From Treponema sp. (GTDB taxonomy: Bacteria > Spirochaetota > Spirochaetia > Treponematales > Breznakiellaceae): a DNA stretch of 5,006 bases. Of this stretch, positions 1 through 4,995 are shown piece by piece. Location of the stretch: NCBI GenBank assembly GCA_031259515.1, contig JAIRLK010000344.1, positions 1 through 5,006 on the forward strand, in the 5' to 3' direction. The notes below the pieces were generated by a model. It was not told the DNA's origin and made no database searches. It was given only the letters and a program-made list of their open reading frames with translations. The translations under genes and the position numbers were made by a program. Numbering within the stretch: the stretch's first letter is position 1; the number at the start of each line of letters is the position of its first letter.

Positions 1-285
1 TTCCAGGGCCTGGCGGGGGGTCTTTTGATCGGGAGTTCCGCCAACTACCTTTACTCCCTGTCCCCCCCGGAGCTTACGTCCACCGCCCAGACCATGAACG
101 GCGCCCTGGGGGCCACCGCGGCCATCATCGGCAACCTGGCGGGGGGCGCCCTGATCGTCCTGGTGGGAATCCGCCGCTTTTACTTTATGGTCAGCGGGAC
201 CCTCTTATTCGCCCTTGTCTTTTTTGTACTCACCCTGTTTTTTGGGATCAGGGTGCTGAATAAAAAACTCCCCTCCGCCCGTTGA
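1..285 (+). CDS. MFS transporter, C-terminal fragment (5' end outside window)
   Basis: The reading frame is open from the first base, so this is the last 94 codons of a longer gene; an internal TTG at 25 is not the real start. The protein is very hydrophobic, with two membrane segments separated by a short basic turn (VGIRRFYF), fitting the last two helices of a 12-helix major facilitator superfamily permease. The loop SPPELTSTAQTMNGAL before the first of them resembles the P-E-L-x-x-T-A-Q motif preceding helix 11 in LacY/nucleoside-symporter-like MFS proteins. The C-terminus (NKKLPSAR) is short, basic and cytoplasmic in style. The substrate cannot be told from this part. The gene shares the GC-rich composition of the right-hand operon and so looks like native chromosome. 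MFS membership is fairly secure; the subfamily is a guess. Confidence 0.75.
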   Translation, partial: FQGLAGGLLIGSSANYLYSLSPPELTSTAQTMNGALGATAAIIGNLAGGALIVLVGIRRFYFMVSGTLLFALVFFVLTLFFGIRVLNKKLPSAR

Positions 286-300
286 AACTCCGGGCGGAGG
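272..300 (+). terminator. Hairpin overlapping the MFS stop codon, possible terminator
   Basis: CCTCCGCCCG (272-281) and CGGGCGGAGG (291-300) form a perfect 10-bp stem with a 9-nt loop that contains the TGA stop at 283-285. No clean T run follows (the next bases are AGTATATAGTTGTT), so it is at best an imperfect intrinsic terminator. It could instead protect the 3' end of the upstream mRNA. The 3' arm also lies only about 30 bases before the next gene's start. Confidence 0.45.
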
Positions 301-330
301 AGTATATAGTTGTTCCGGGGAGAAACTGAT

Positions 331-549
331 ATGCCGTATTTAGGATTACTAGTGCCGATGACGGCGCTGTCCATACCCATCATTGCGATTGTCCTTTCGT
401 ACCGGCAGAAAACCCGGGACAAAAAAATACGGGAGCTGGAACTGCAAAAAGATATCCTGCGCTTGGAAATTGAGAAACAGGACGGCAGGATAAAACTGCT
501 GGAGGAGGAAAATAAAAAGTACGATAGAATTATTGACGGGATTCAATAA
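331..549 (+). CDS. Small single-pass membrane protein with coiled-coil tail
   Basis: This encodes 72 residues from the ATG at 331, chosen because GGGGAGA (317-323) lies 7 bases upstream; an in-frame TTG at 310 has no such site. Residues 3-23 are a hydrophobic helix (LGLLVPMTALSIPIIAIVLS). A basic patch (YRQKTRDKK) follows, then a charged heptad-like helix from about residue 32 to 68 (KIRELELQKDILRLEIEKQ onward) predicted to be a cytoplasmic coiled coil. The layout, an N-terminal helix plus cytoplasmic coiled coil in about 70 residues, resembles PspB-like envelope-stress proteins. The sequence is not clearly PspB and no partner such as pspA or pspC is nearby, so no function is assigned. It probably oligomerises through the coiled coil. 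It sits alone between a hairpin and the AT-rich insert. Confidence 0.65.
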   Translation: MPYLGLLVPMTALSIPIIAIVLSYRQKTRDKKIRELELQKDILRLEIEKQDGRIKLLEEENKKYDRIIDGIQ

Positions 550-567
550 CCGGGCAAAGTCCGGCTG

Positions 568-1007
568 TTGAAGGTTACGATTAATAATAACACCCATAAA
601 GACATTTGTTTATTTTCAATTAACCTATGAAACCAGCGCGATAAAATCAATTTGGGACGCTGATCAAAATATCGATTTTTTGTTCAACCGGAATTTATTA
701 GATTATTTTGACATACAGGCGAAAGCCATTCGCGGCCGATTCGATATAGAATATTTATTTCGTACTGGAAAGCTCCAGGAAAGAAATTGAAGCCTTCCGA
801 GGATTTCCCAAAACTTCATTTTATTCGGAAGAAACAGGTGAAATTGGAGGCTATGTTTATAACCCGGTGAATTATGAAAAATGGCATATAATATTTGATA
901 ATTGTAAGAGATGCAGCGCCTTAGGCCTCTTTGAAATACTTTTTCGACAGCCCCGTTTTATGTGCAGTTTGGGTATACACTATTATTTTTTAAAATTTAT
1001 ACAATGA
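568..1007 (+). pseudogene. Probable broken gene of unknown family, split over successive frames
   Basis: No intact ORF spans this stretch, but protein-like open segments follow one another. A TTG at 568 opens MKVTINNNTHKDI and stops at 628-630. A second frame is open from 572 to 790 and reads naturally from about 602 (FVYFQLTYETSAIKSIWDAD onward, to DIEYLF). A third frame is open from 750 to 1007 (VLESSRKEIEAFRGF, later GYVYNPVNYEKWHIIFDNC). None has a good ATG start with a ribosome binding site. The simplest reading is one ancestral protein of at least 110 residues with a +1-type shift near 750-765 and possibly another near 600. Residues are mixed hydrophilic and aromatic without a membrane helix, and I do not recognise the family. 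The 3' end overlaps the tail of the convergent vapC gene. The segment is AT-rich and belongs to the accessory insert. It could also be chance open frames in AT-rich DNA. Confidence 0.35.
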
Positions 1008-1376
1008 TATTTTAGGAACAAATCGAAAATCCGATACGTTCAATGTAACCAATGTTGTTTTATTTGTTATTGCCGTTGCCGCAATTATTGCATCATTTAT
1101 AAGTAGATTATGACTTTTATTATATTGAAATATAAGATCATATGCCAATTCTGATATTTCATCATTAATATTTAGTATTTCAATTTTTCCAAAGGCCTTT
1201 TGTATATTTTCTACTTCTTTTTTGTTCCTTGCTCCCAATATTAATTCCATCATAGTTATTATTGACATTTTTATATGGTTTCTTTTGTCTTTTCTGAGAA
1301 AATCTATATTTTTAATTCCACGCAGATGATCAATTAATATACATGAATCTATTATATAGTTCAATTTTTTCTCCAA
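990..1376 (-). CDS. vapC: VapC-type PIN-domain ribonuclease toxin
   Basis: The product is 128 residues, the normal size of a single-domain PIN toxin. It carries the acidic residues of the metal-dependent RNase site: D10 in YIIDSCILIDHL, E44 in MMELILGA, D95 in INDAIIAATA and D116 in TLNVSDF, in the usual order and spacing. VapC toxins cut RNA, often tRNA or rRNA, and are held inactive by the antitoxin encoded just upstream. Two starts are possible. TTG at 1376 has AAGGG 7 bases upstream. TTG at 1364 has GGAG 6 bases upstream, makes a 4-base TTGA overlap with the antitoxin stop, and gives the more family-like beginning NYIIDSCILID (124 residues). Translation is probably coupled to the antitoxin. 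All catalytic acids are present, so the toxin looks intact. Very AT-rich codons mark it as acquired. The exact RNA target is unknown. Confidence 0.9.
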   Translation of the reverse strand: MEKKLNYIIDSCILIDHLRGIKNIDFLRKDKRNHIKMSIITMMELILGARNKKEVENIQKAFGKIEILNINDEISELAYDLIFQYNKSHNLLINDAIIAATAITNKTTLVTLNVSDFRFVPKISLYKF

Positions 1377-1573
1377 GCTTTTGCCCTTAGCGTTTTTTTA
1401 TCTATATCATAATCTTCCCACATTCCGAAAACAGCTTGAATTGGATCATCCTCTCCATTGGTTTTTTCCGGGTTAGCATATAATTTTTCTATTTTCTTAA
1501 ACAGAATTATTTTTTCCTTTTCATTGAGACTATTTACTTCGGAAATAATTCTGTCTACTTCTTTCAATGCCAT
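1361..1573 (-). CDS. VapB-like antitoxin of the vapBC pair
   Basis: The product is 70 residues from an ATG with a strong GGAGG 6 bases upstream. The N-terminal half (ALKEVDRIISEVNSLNEKEK) is helical and charged, resembling short antitoxins with a leucine-rich helical head rather than an obvious AbrB or ribbon-helix-helix fold. The C-terminal part DPIQAVFGMWEDYDIDKKTL followed by RAKAWRKN matches the usual neutralising tail, where a phenylalanine-glycine-x-tryptophan segment and basic residues wrap the PIN active site. It is the first gene of the pair and its end overlaps the toxin start by 4 to 16 bases, depending on which TTG is used. By family behaviour it should bind and inhibit VapC and, with it, repress its own promoter. 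The role is inferred mostly from position, size and tail, because the N-terminus does not identify a named VapB subfamily. Confidence 0.8.
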   Translation of the reverse strand: MALKEVDRIISEVNSLNEKEKIILFKKIEKLYANPEKTNGEDDPIQAVFGMWEDYDIDKKTLRAKAWRKN

Positions 1574-1598
1574 AATAAGCCTCCAGATCCCAGATTAG

Positions 1599-1627
1599 AG
1601 TATATATGATCTTCAAAAAATATGCAA
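1599..1627 (-). promoter_or_regulatory. Candidate promoter of the toxin-antitoxin operon
   Basis: On the minus strand TTGCAT (1627-1622) and TATACT (1604-1599) are separated by exactly 17 bases. The -10 matches the sigma-70 consensus in five of six positions; the -35 matches only in TTG. Transcription would begin near 1592, leaving a leader of about 20 bases that carries the GGAGG site of the antitoxin. The surrounding DNA is AT-rich, so chance matches are possible, but position and spacing fit well. Confidence 0.55.
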
Positions 1628-1632
1628 CTACC

Positions 1633-1651
1633 TGTTTTACTGTTTAAAACA
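1633..1651. promoter_or_regulatory. Inverted repeat, candidate operator of the toxin-antitoxin operon
   Basis: TGTTTTA (1633-1639) and TAAAACA (1645-1651) form a perfect 7-bp inverted repeat with a 5-base centre, CTGTT. It lies directly upstream of the proposed -35 box of the antitoxin promoter, where an antitoxin or toxin-antitoxin complex could bind as a dimer. A second perfect palindrome, CTATATATAG, lies at 1655-1664. Function is inferred from placement only. Confidence 0.4.
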
Positions 1652-1791
1652 ACGCTATATATAGTATTTTTTCTTTATTTATATCATATTTATAGTAATT
1701 TTGTCTATGTTACCGCGGATGGTTTTACCCACCACAGTTTTGGTATGAGTGCTTCTGCCCCTGGCTGCGCCCCCGCATTCTGTATCTACTA

Positions 1792-1819
1792 GCTAAGGGC
1801 GCCGTCCGGCGCCCTTAGC
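1792..1819. repeat. Perfect 12-bp inverted repeat (GCTAAGGGCGCC hairpin)
   Basis: GCTAAGGGCGCC (1792-1803) pairs without mismatch with GGCGCCCTTAGC (1808-1819) around a four-base loop, GTCC. Neither side has a T run, so it is not a standard terminator. A stable, compact hairpin of this kind is typical of REP-like palindromes, structured RNA arms or recombination sites. It stands near the boundary between the AT-rich insert and the GC-rich stretch. Confidence 0.7.
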
Positions 1820-1860
1820 GGATAATCTTCAATCCGCCGCCCCGTGCGGACGGGAAAGGA

Positions 1861-1894
1861 GGCGGGAGCCGCCCGCGGACGGTTCCCGCCTTTT
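1861..1894 (+). terminator. Terminator-like GC-rich hairpin with T run
   Basis: GGCGGGAGCC (1861-1870) pairs with GGTTCCCGCC (1881-1890), ten pairs including one G-U, around a 10-base loop. TTTT follows at 1891-1894, then CTCT. This is the layout of an intrinsic terminator on the plus strand. No plus-strand gene ends nearby, so it would end an unidentified transcript starting within or before the GC-rich stretch, or block readthrough into the operon to the right. Confidence 0.5.
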
Positions 1895-1917
1895 CTCTGC
1901 CCGGTCAACCCCACCGG

Positions 1918-1996
1918 TATCCCGGTTGCGCTGCTCAGAGACGAACGCCGGACAACCGGGATAAACGCATAGCATCTTCTGAGCAGGAGGCCGGCG
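1918..1996. repeat. Interleaved inverted repeats with pseudoknot topology
   Basis: TATCCCGGTTG (1918-1928) is the perfect reverse complement of CAACCGGGATA (1953-1963), 11 pairs. Inside that loop, CTGCTCAGA (1931-1939) is the perfect reverse complement of TCTGAGCAG (1978-1986), 9 pairs, whose second arm lies outside the first stem. A third set, CGCCGG (1946-1951) and CCGGCG (1991-1996), crosses both. The order is a-b-c-a'-b'-c', so the arms cannot all nest as hairpins. As RNA of either strand the two long stems would make an H-type pseudoknot or two mutually exclusive folds. The repeats themselves are certain; their function is unknown. Confidence 0.6.
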
Positions 1997-2118
1997 GAAA
2001 AACAGCCCGTGCATCGGCTTATATCCAGGGCTTCAGCTCCCCTTTCGCCGGCTTCATCCCCTGAATCAGCCCTCATGTTTTTTCTCCGCCTTTATCCCGG
2101 AACCCTGGTGATCCCCCC

Positions 2119-2147
2119 TTGACCCTCACCGCAAGGAATCTTAGATT
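2119..2147 (+). promoter_or_regulatory. Candidate promoter of the membrane protein/ATPase/lgt operon
   Basis: TTGACC (2119-2124) matches the -35 consensus in five of six positions, and TAGATT (2142-2147), 17 bases later, matches the -10 in four of six. Transcription would start at about 2153-2155, almost on the ATG at 2154, implying a leaderless or nearly leaderless message. If the start codon is further downstream the leader would be longer. Confidence 0.45.
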
Positions 2148-2153
2148 TCTAGT

Positions 2154-2690
2154 ATGCCTGTATACCGGCCTTTAAGGGTGAGTATTTTTATTTATGATGT
2201 GTTCCGTCTTTTAGGGATGCTTTTGATGGCGCCGTTGCTGGCGCCGCCGCAGGCTGAACCGGGCTTTTCTTTTCCGTTTTTGGTGTACGCCGCCCCTAAC
2301 GCGCTCTTTCTCTTGACGGCTTTCTTCGTGCTGGTCCGGTTTGAAGAATACGCCTCGTATGCCTATTTGTATATAGCCGGAAAAGCGGTGGCTATCGCGG
2401 CGAATCTGGGATGGTTCTTCTTCTCTCTCCAATGGCTGGGTCCGGCCTTGACCGGGCATACGTGGGAAACCTTATCTGTTTTGGGTTTTCTTCTGTTCCT
2501 TGCCGGCTTTGACGCCCTCTCTGTTCTGGGAATGTCGGCGCTTGTCATGCACATCCTGGGCGGATCGAAAGCGGGCGGTAAGACAGCGGCGGAAGGGGCC
2601 GGCGACGCGGTCGTCCCCAGGGCATACGGCGCGGGCTTGCCGGAAACGAAGGATGCCGGTTCTGGGGTAAAAGCCGGCGGGGAGGAATAG
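2154..2690 (+). CDS. Polytopic membrane protein of unknown function, first gene of the lgt operon
   Basis: The product has 178 residues. Four hydrophobic segments are visible at roughly residues 14-31, 40-60, 66-92 and 107-131, with a conserved-looking charged loop RFEEYASYAYLY between the second and third. The last ~45 residues (from about GGSKAGGKTAAEGAGDAV) form a hydrophilic, glycine- and alanine-rich, probably disordered tail, likely cytoplasmic if the N-terminus is inside. I do not recognise the family and there are no catalytic motifs. The ATG at 2154 has only a weak AAGGAA about 15 bases upstream; GTG at 2178 and ATG at 2217 have no better site. The stop is one base from the next ATG, and the ATPase ribosome binding site GGAGG lies inside this gene, so the two are almost surely cotranscribed and may act together, this protein perhaps serving as membrane anchor for the ATPase. 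Confidence 0.75.
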   Translation: MPVYRPLRVSIFIYDVFRLLGMLLMAPLLAPPQAEPGFSFPFLVYAAPNALFLLTAFFVLVRFEEYASYAYLYIAGKAVAIAANLGWFFFSLQWLGPALTGHTWETLSVLGFLLFLAGFDALSVLGMSALVMHILGGSKAGGKTAAEGAGDAVVPRAYGAGLPETKDAGSGVKAGGEE

Positions 2691-2691
2691 C

Positions 2692-3834
2692 ATGAGGATT
2701 ATACCGGTTGCAAGCGGAAAAGGCGGGGTGGGAAAATCTCTGGTGTCGGCGAACCTGGCTGTCGCCTTTGCTCAGGCCGGGCAGCGGGTGGTTCTGGTGG
2801 ACCTGGACCTGGGGGCTTCAAACCTGCATCTGGTCCTGGGGTATCAAGCCCCCAAAACCGGGGTAGGAACGTTCCTGACCGATGCCCGTACCGATTTTTC
2901 CAAAGTGATAATGGAAACGGATATACAGGGTCTCAGATTCATTCCGGGGGATGGGGAGATTCCCGGCAGCGCGAGCCTCAAGGTACACCAGCGTAACGTC
3001 CTGATCCGGCGGCTTTTGGCCCTGTCCGATACGGATATCCTTATCCTGGACCTGGGAGCCGGAACCCATCAGTCTATCCTGGACTTCTTCCTGCTTTCCG
3101 GTCACGGGATCGTGGTAACCGCCCCGGCGGTTACCGCTACCTTGAACGCCTACGTCTTCCTGAAAAACACGGTTTTCCGCCTGATGTACACCCTGTTTCC
3201 CAAGGGAACCGCGGCGTATACCTATCTGGAACAGGTACGGAAGGACACTTCCGGTAAAAACCGGCTTTACATACCCCAACTGCTTAAGGAAATCGCCAAA
3301 CGGGATTCCAAATCCTATGAACGGTTCCGGAAAAGCGCGGCTCAGTTTCATCCCCAGATCATCATGAACATGATAGACGACCCCAAGGACGCGGACGTGG
3401 CCTTGAAGATACGCCGGTCCTGCGAGGAATACCTGGACATCAAGATAGAGCATCTTGGCATCATCTACCGGGACGTGTTGCAGGATACGGCTCTTGCTTC
3501 CCGGCTCCCCATCATTCTCTACAAGCCCCAGTCTCTCCTGTCCCAGGCTATCTACCGCATCGCCGACAAGATACTCCAATCCAAAGAGGAGGGTTTTGAT
3601 CTGGGCGGACGGAACATAGACGAGAGTTTCCAGGAAGCGGCCATGGAAGCGGTGATCGATTTTGAGGCTAAGACCGAATACGTGGAAGAGTTGCTCCACA
3701 GCGGGGCCATGACCCAGGGGGACCTTCTGGAGATGGTAAAAACCCAGCAGCTCGAAATTATCAAACTCAAAAAAGAAAATACTTTCTTGAAATTCACCTT
3801 ATCCAAGGCTATGGCCCAGGGATTTAAACCGTAG
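2692..3834 (+). CDS. MinD/ParA-family P-loop ATPase (FlhG/MinD-like)
   Basis: The product has 380 residues from an ATG with GGAGG 6 bases upstream. The N-terminus carries the deviant Walker A motif GKGGVGKS (9-16), including the signature lysine K10. It continues with the switch region VVLVDLDLGASNLHLVLG (33-50, D37 and D39) and a Walker B strand ILILDLGAG (116-124, D120), followed by a GIVVTAPAVTATLNAYVFLK stretch like that of MinD and FlhG. Members dimerise around ATP and position proteins on membranes or the nucleoid. It is about 100 residues longer than MinD: an inserted charged segment (~200-235, with KEIAKRDSKSYERFRKSA) and a C-terminal extension after ~310 ending in a coiled-coil-prone helix (about 344-376, IIKLKKENTFLKFTL), possibly a membrane or partner contact. 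No flhF or minC/minE is adjacent, so it is not named flhG or minD. It sits between a membrane protein and lgt. Confidence 0.85.
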   Translation: MRIIPVASGKGGVGKSLVSANLAVAFAQAGQRVVLVDLDLGASNLHLVLGYQAPKTGVGTFLTDARTDFSKVIMETDIQGLRFIPGDGEIPGSASLKVHQRNVLIRRLLALSDTDILILDLGAGTHQSILDFFLLSGHGIVVTAPAVTATLNAYVFLKNTVFRLMYTLFPKGTAAYTYLEQVRKDTSGKNRLYIPQLLKEIAKRDSKSYERFRKSAAQFHPQIIMNMIDDPKDADVALKIRRSCEEYLDIKIEHLGIIYRDVLQDTALASRLPIILYKPQSLLSQAIYRIADKILQSKEEGFDLGGRNIDESFQEAAMEAVIDFEAKTEYVEELLHSGAMTQGDLLEMVKTQQLEIIKLKKENTFLKFTLSKAMAQGFKP

Positions 3835-3843
3835 CGAGGCGCC

Positions 3844-4893
3844 ATGTTATTATCAACACCTTTTCCTTCCTGGCTTCATCCAGAGATCATTCCCGGCCTG
3901 CCGGTCCGGTGGTATGGTCTTATGTATATCGTGGCCTTTACCATCGCTTTCCTGCTCTACCGGAAACAAGTGCGGGAACGGAATTTCCCTATGACCGAAG
4001 ACGAGCTTTCGGGGCTTTTCGTCGCGGGAATCGTGGGGCTGATCCTGGGAGCGCGAATCTTCTCTACCCTGGTGTATGAGCCGGGGGACATCTATATCCG
4101 GCGGCCCTGGCTCATCTTTTGGCCTTTTCGGAACGGACAGTTTACCGGGCTGGCGGGCATGAGCTACCACGGCGGGGTTATAGGCGGCATCATAGGGTTC
4201 GTGATGTATTCAAAAATGAAGAAATTCGACGGCCGGGAAATCGCGGATATGTTCGGGGCCAGTATTCCCCTGGGTTATACCTTCGGACGGCTGGGCAACT
4301 TTGCCAACGCCGAACTCTATGGGCGGGTTACTTCCGGCCCTTTAGGGATGATCTTCCCCAACGCCCAGCAGTTCTCCACCGCGGAGCCCTGGGTCCGGGA
4401 AATCGCGGGGCACGTTGGCATAGACATAGCCGGCCAAAGCATGGTGAATTTGCCCCGCCATCCCTCGCAGTTGTACGAAGCCTTCTTTGAAGGAGTCGTG
4501 TTGTGGCTTATCATCTGGCTCCTCAGGAACAGGAAGCCCTTCAAGGGTTTTTTGGCCGGCGTCTACATCGCCGGTTATGGGTTTATCCGTTTCATCCTGG
4601 AATATTTCCGGGAGCCTGACGCCGACCTGGGCTACCGGATAGAGCTGGTGAAAAATGGAATTCCCCCGGCCCTGTTTTCATCGCTTTTCAACTTTACCAC
4701 CGGGCAGATACTGAATTTCATGATGATAGCCGGCGGCGGCATCTGGCTTATCATCGTTTCCCGGCTGCCCGGACGGGAACCGGTGTTCCACTACCCGGAT
4801 AAAGGCGTTCCGCCTGTTCACGACGCCGCCTGGGAGGAAAAAAGGGAAACCAACCGGAAGAACCGCAGGAAATTACGGAAAAAACTACGGTAG
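3844..4893 (+). CDS. lgt: Prolipoprotein diacylglyceryl transferase
   Basis: Lgt moves a diacylglyceryl group from phosphatidylglycerol to the lipobox cysteine of prolipoproteins, the first step of lipoprotein maturation, in the cytoplasmic membrane. Family landmarks appear in order: RWYGLMY (22-28), GMSYHGGVIGG with H109, the Lgt signature GRLGNFANAELYGR (148-161; R149, N152, E157, R161), RHPSQLYEAFFEG (205-217), and GYGFIRFILEYFREPD (244-259; R249, E253). About seven membrane helices are visible, the last near 286-304. At 349 residues it is longer than E. coli Lgt (291): extra sequence lies in the periplasmic-side loop (~165-203) and in a very basic cytoplasmic tail (EEKRETNRKNRRKLRKKLR). 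Its ATG follows the ATPase stop by 9 bases, with GAGG 4 bases upstream, so expression is probably from the shared operon. All key residues are present, so an active enzyme is expected. Confidence 0.97.
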   Translation: MLLSTPFPSWLHPEIIPGLPVRWYGLMYIVAFTIAFLLYRKQVRERNFPMTEDELSGLFVAGIVGLILGARIFSTLVYEPGDIYIRRPWLIFWPFRNGQFTGLAGMSYHGGVIGGIIGFVMYSKMKKFDGREIADMFGASIPLGYTFGRLGNFANAELYGRVTSGPLGMIFPNAQQFSTAEPWVREIAGHVGIDIAGQSMVNLPRHPSQLYEAFFEGVVLWLIIWLLRNRKPFKGFLAGVYIAGYGFIRFILEYFREPDADLGYRIELVKNGIPPALFSSLFNFTTGQILNFMMIAGGGIWLIIVSRLPGREPVFHYPDKGVPPVHDAAWEEKRETNRKNRRKLRKKLR

Positions 4894-4910
4894 GAGTTTA
4901 CGGGCGAGGC

Positions 4911-4945
4911 GCGGCAGGCTCCTGGGATTGCCGCCAAAAATTTTT
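4911..4945 (+). terminator. Possible terminator after lgt
   Basis: GCGGCA (4911-4916) pairs with TGCCGC (4929-4934) around a 12-base loop 17 bases after the lgt stop, and CAAAAATTTTT follows. The T run (4941-4945) is six bases from the stem, so the geometry is loose. AAAAATTTTT may matter more as part of the upstream region of the promoter that begins at 4967. Confidence 0.35.
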
Positions 4946-4966
4946 ACGGTTTATCCTGAAAACCGG

Positions 4967-4995
4967 TTGACAGTTAGTTTTGTTTCCGGTATGCT
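4967..4995 (+). promoter_or_regulatory. Strong sigma-70-type promoter candidate reading out of the window
   Basis: TTGACA (4967-4972) is a perfect -35 box. After exactly 17 bases comes TATGCT (4990-4995), four of six matches to the -10 box. An A/T tract (AAAAATTTTT, 4936-4945) lies upstream where an UP-like element could act. It should start a transcript near 5002 that drives a gene beyond the right edge, separate from the lgt operon. Confidence 0.65.

Larger units (their letters stand above)
1711..2153. other. GC-rich intergenic region rich in inverted repeats, no convincing gene
   Basis: Composition changes abruptly from AT-rich to GC-rich around 1711, where TTACCGCGG begins. No ORF here looks like a real protein: the longest, on the minus strand from 2076 to 1789, has a fair GGAG site but encodes an arginine- and alanine-rich sequence with no recognisable domain, and an overlapping frame is also open. 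The stretch does hold dense secondary-structure potential, listed separately (1792-1819, 1861-1894, 1918-1996), plus a short stem at 1841-1854 (CCCGT/ACGGG). It may be a structured RNA, a mobile repeat, or the scar of an integration. I found no match to tRNA, tmRNA, RNase P or SRP RNA signatures. Confidence 0.6.

Noticed and set aside
180..422. Minus-strand ORF across the MFS end and the start of the small membrane protein gene
   Set aside because: It spans two plus-strand genes and the hairpin between them, with no domain or ribosome binding site support.
550..564. Short CCGG...CCGG repeat just after the small membrane protein stop
   Set aside because: It is only four pairs with a 7-base loop and no T run, too weak to call a terminator.
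750..765. Programmed frameshift joining the two longer open segments of the broken gene
   Set aside because: No slippery heptamer or following structure is visible and the upstream segment lacks a good start, so decay is simpler.
1789..2076. Minus-strand 95-codon ORF with a GGAG site 7 bases before its ATG
   Set aside because: The sequence is Arg/Ala/Gly-rich with no domain, membrane helix or family resemblance, another frame is open over the same DNA, and the coding region is made of strong inverted repeats. It is better explained as chance openness in GC-rich structured DNA, though not excluded.
1711..2150. tRNA, tmRNA, RNase P or SRP RNA in the GC-rich intergenic region
   Set aside because: No T-loop GGTTCGA-type motif, no CCA-ending acceptor stem and no signature bases of those RNAs were found on either strand.
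2818..3699. Long 293-codon minus-strand ORF inside the ATPase gene
   Set aside because: It is antisense to a gene with clear Walker motifs; its length follows from the GC-rich codon bias of the real frame and its product has no recognisable domain.
4119..4490. Plus-strand 123-codon ORF inside lgt
   Set aside because: It is out of frame within lgt, which has all family motifs through the same region; the product is Arg-rich and typical of a shadow frame.
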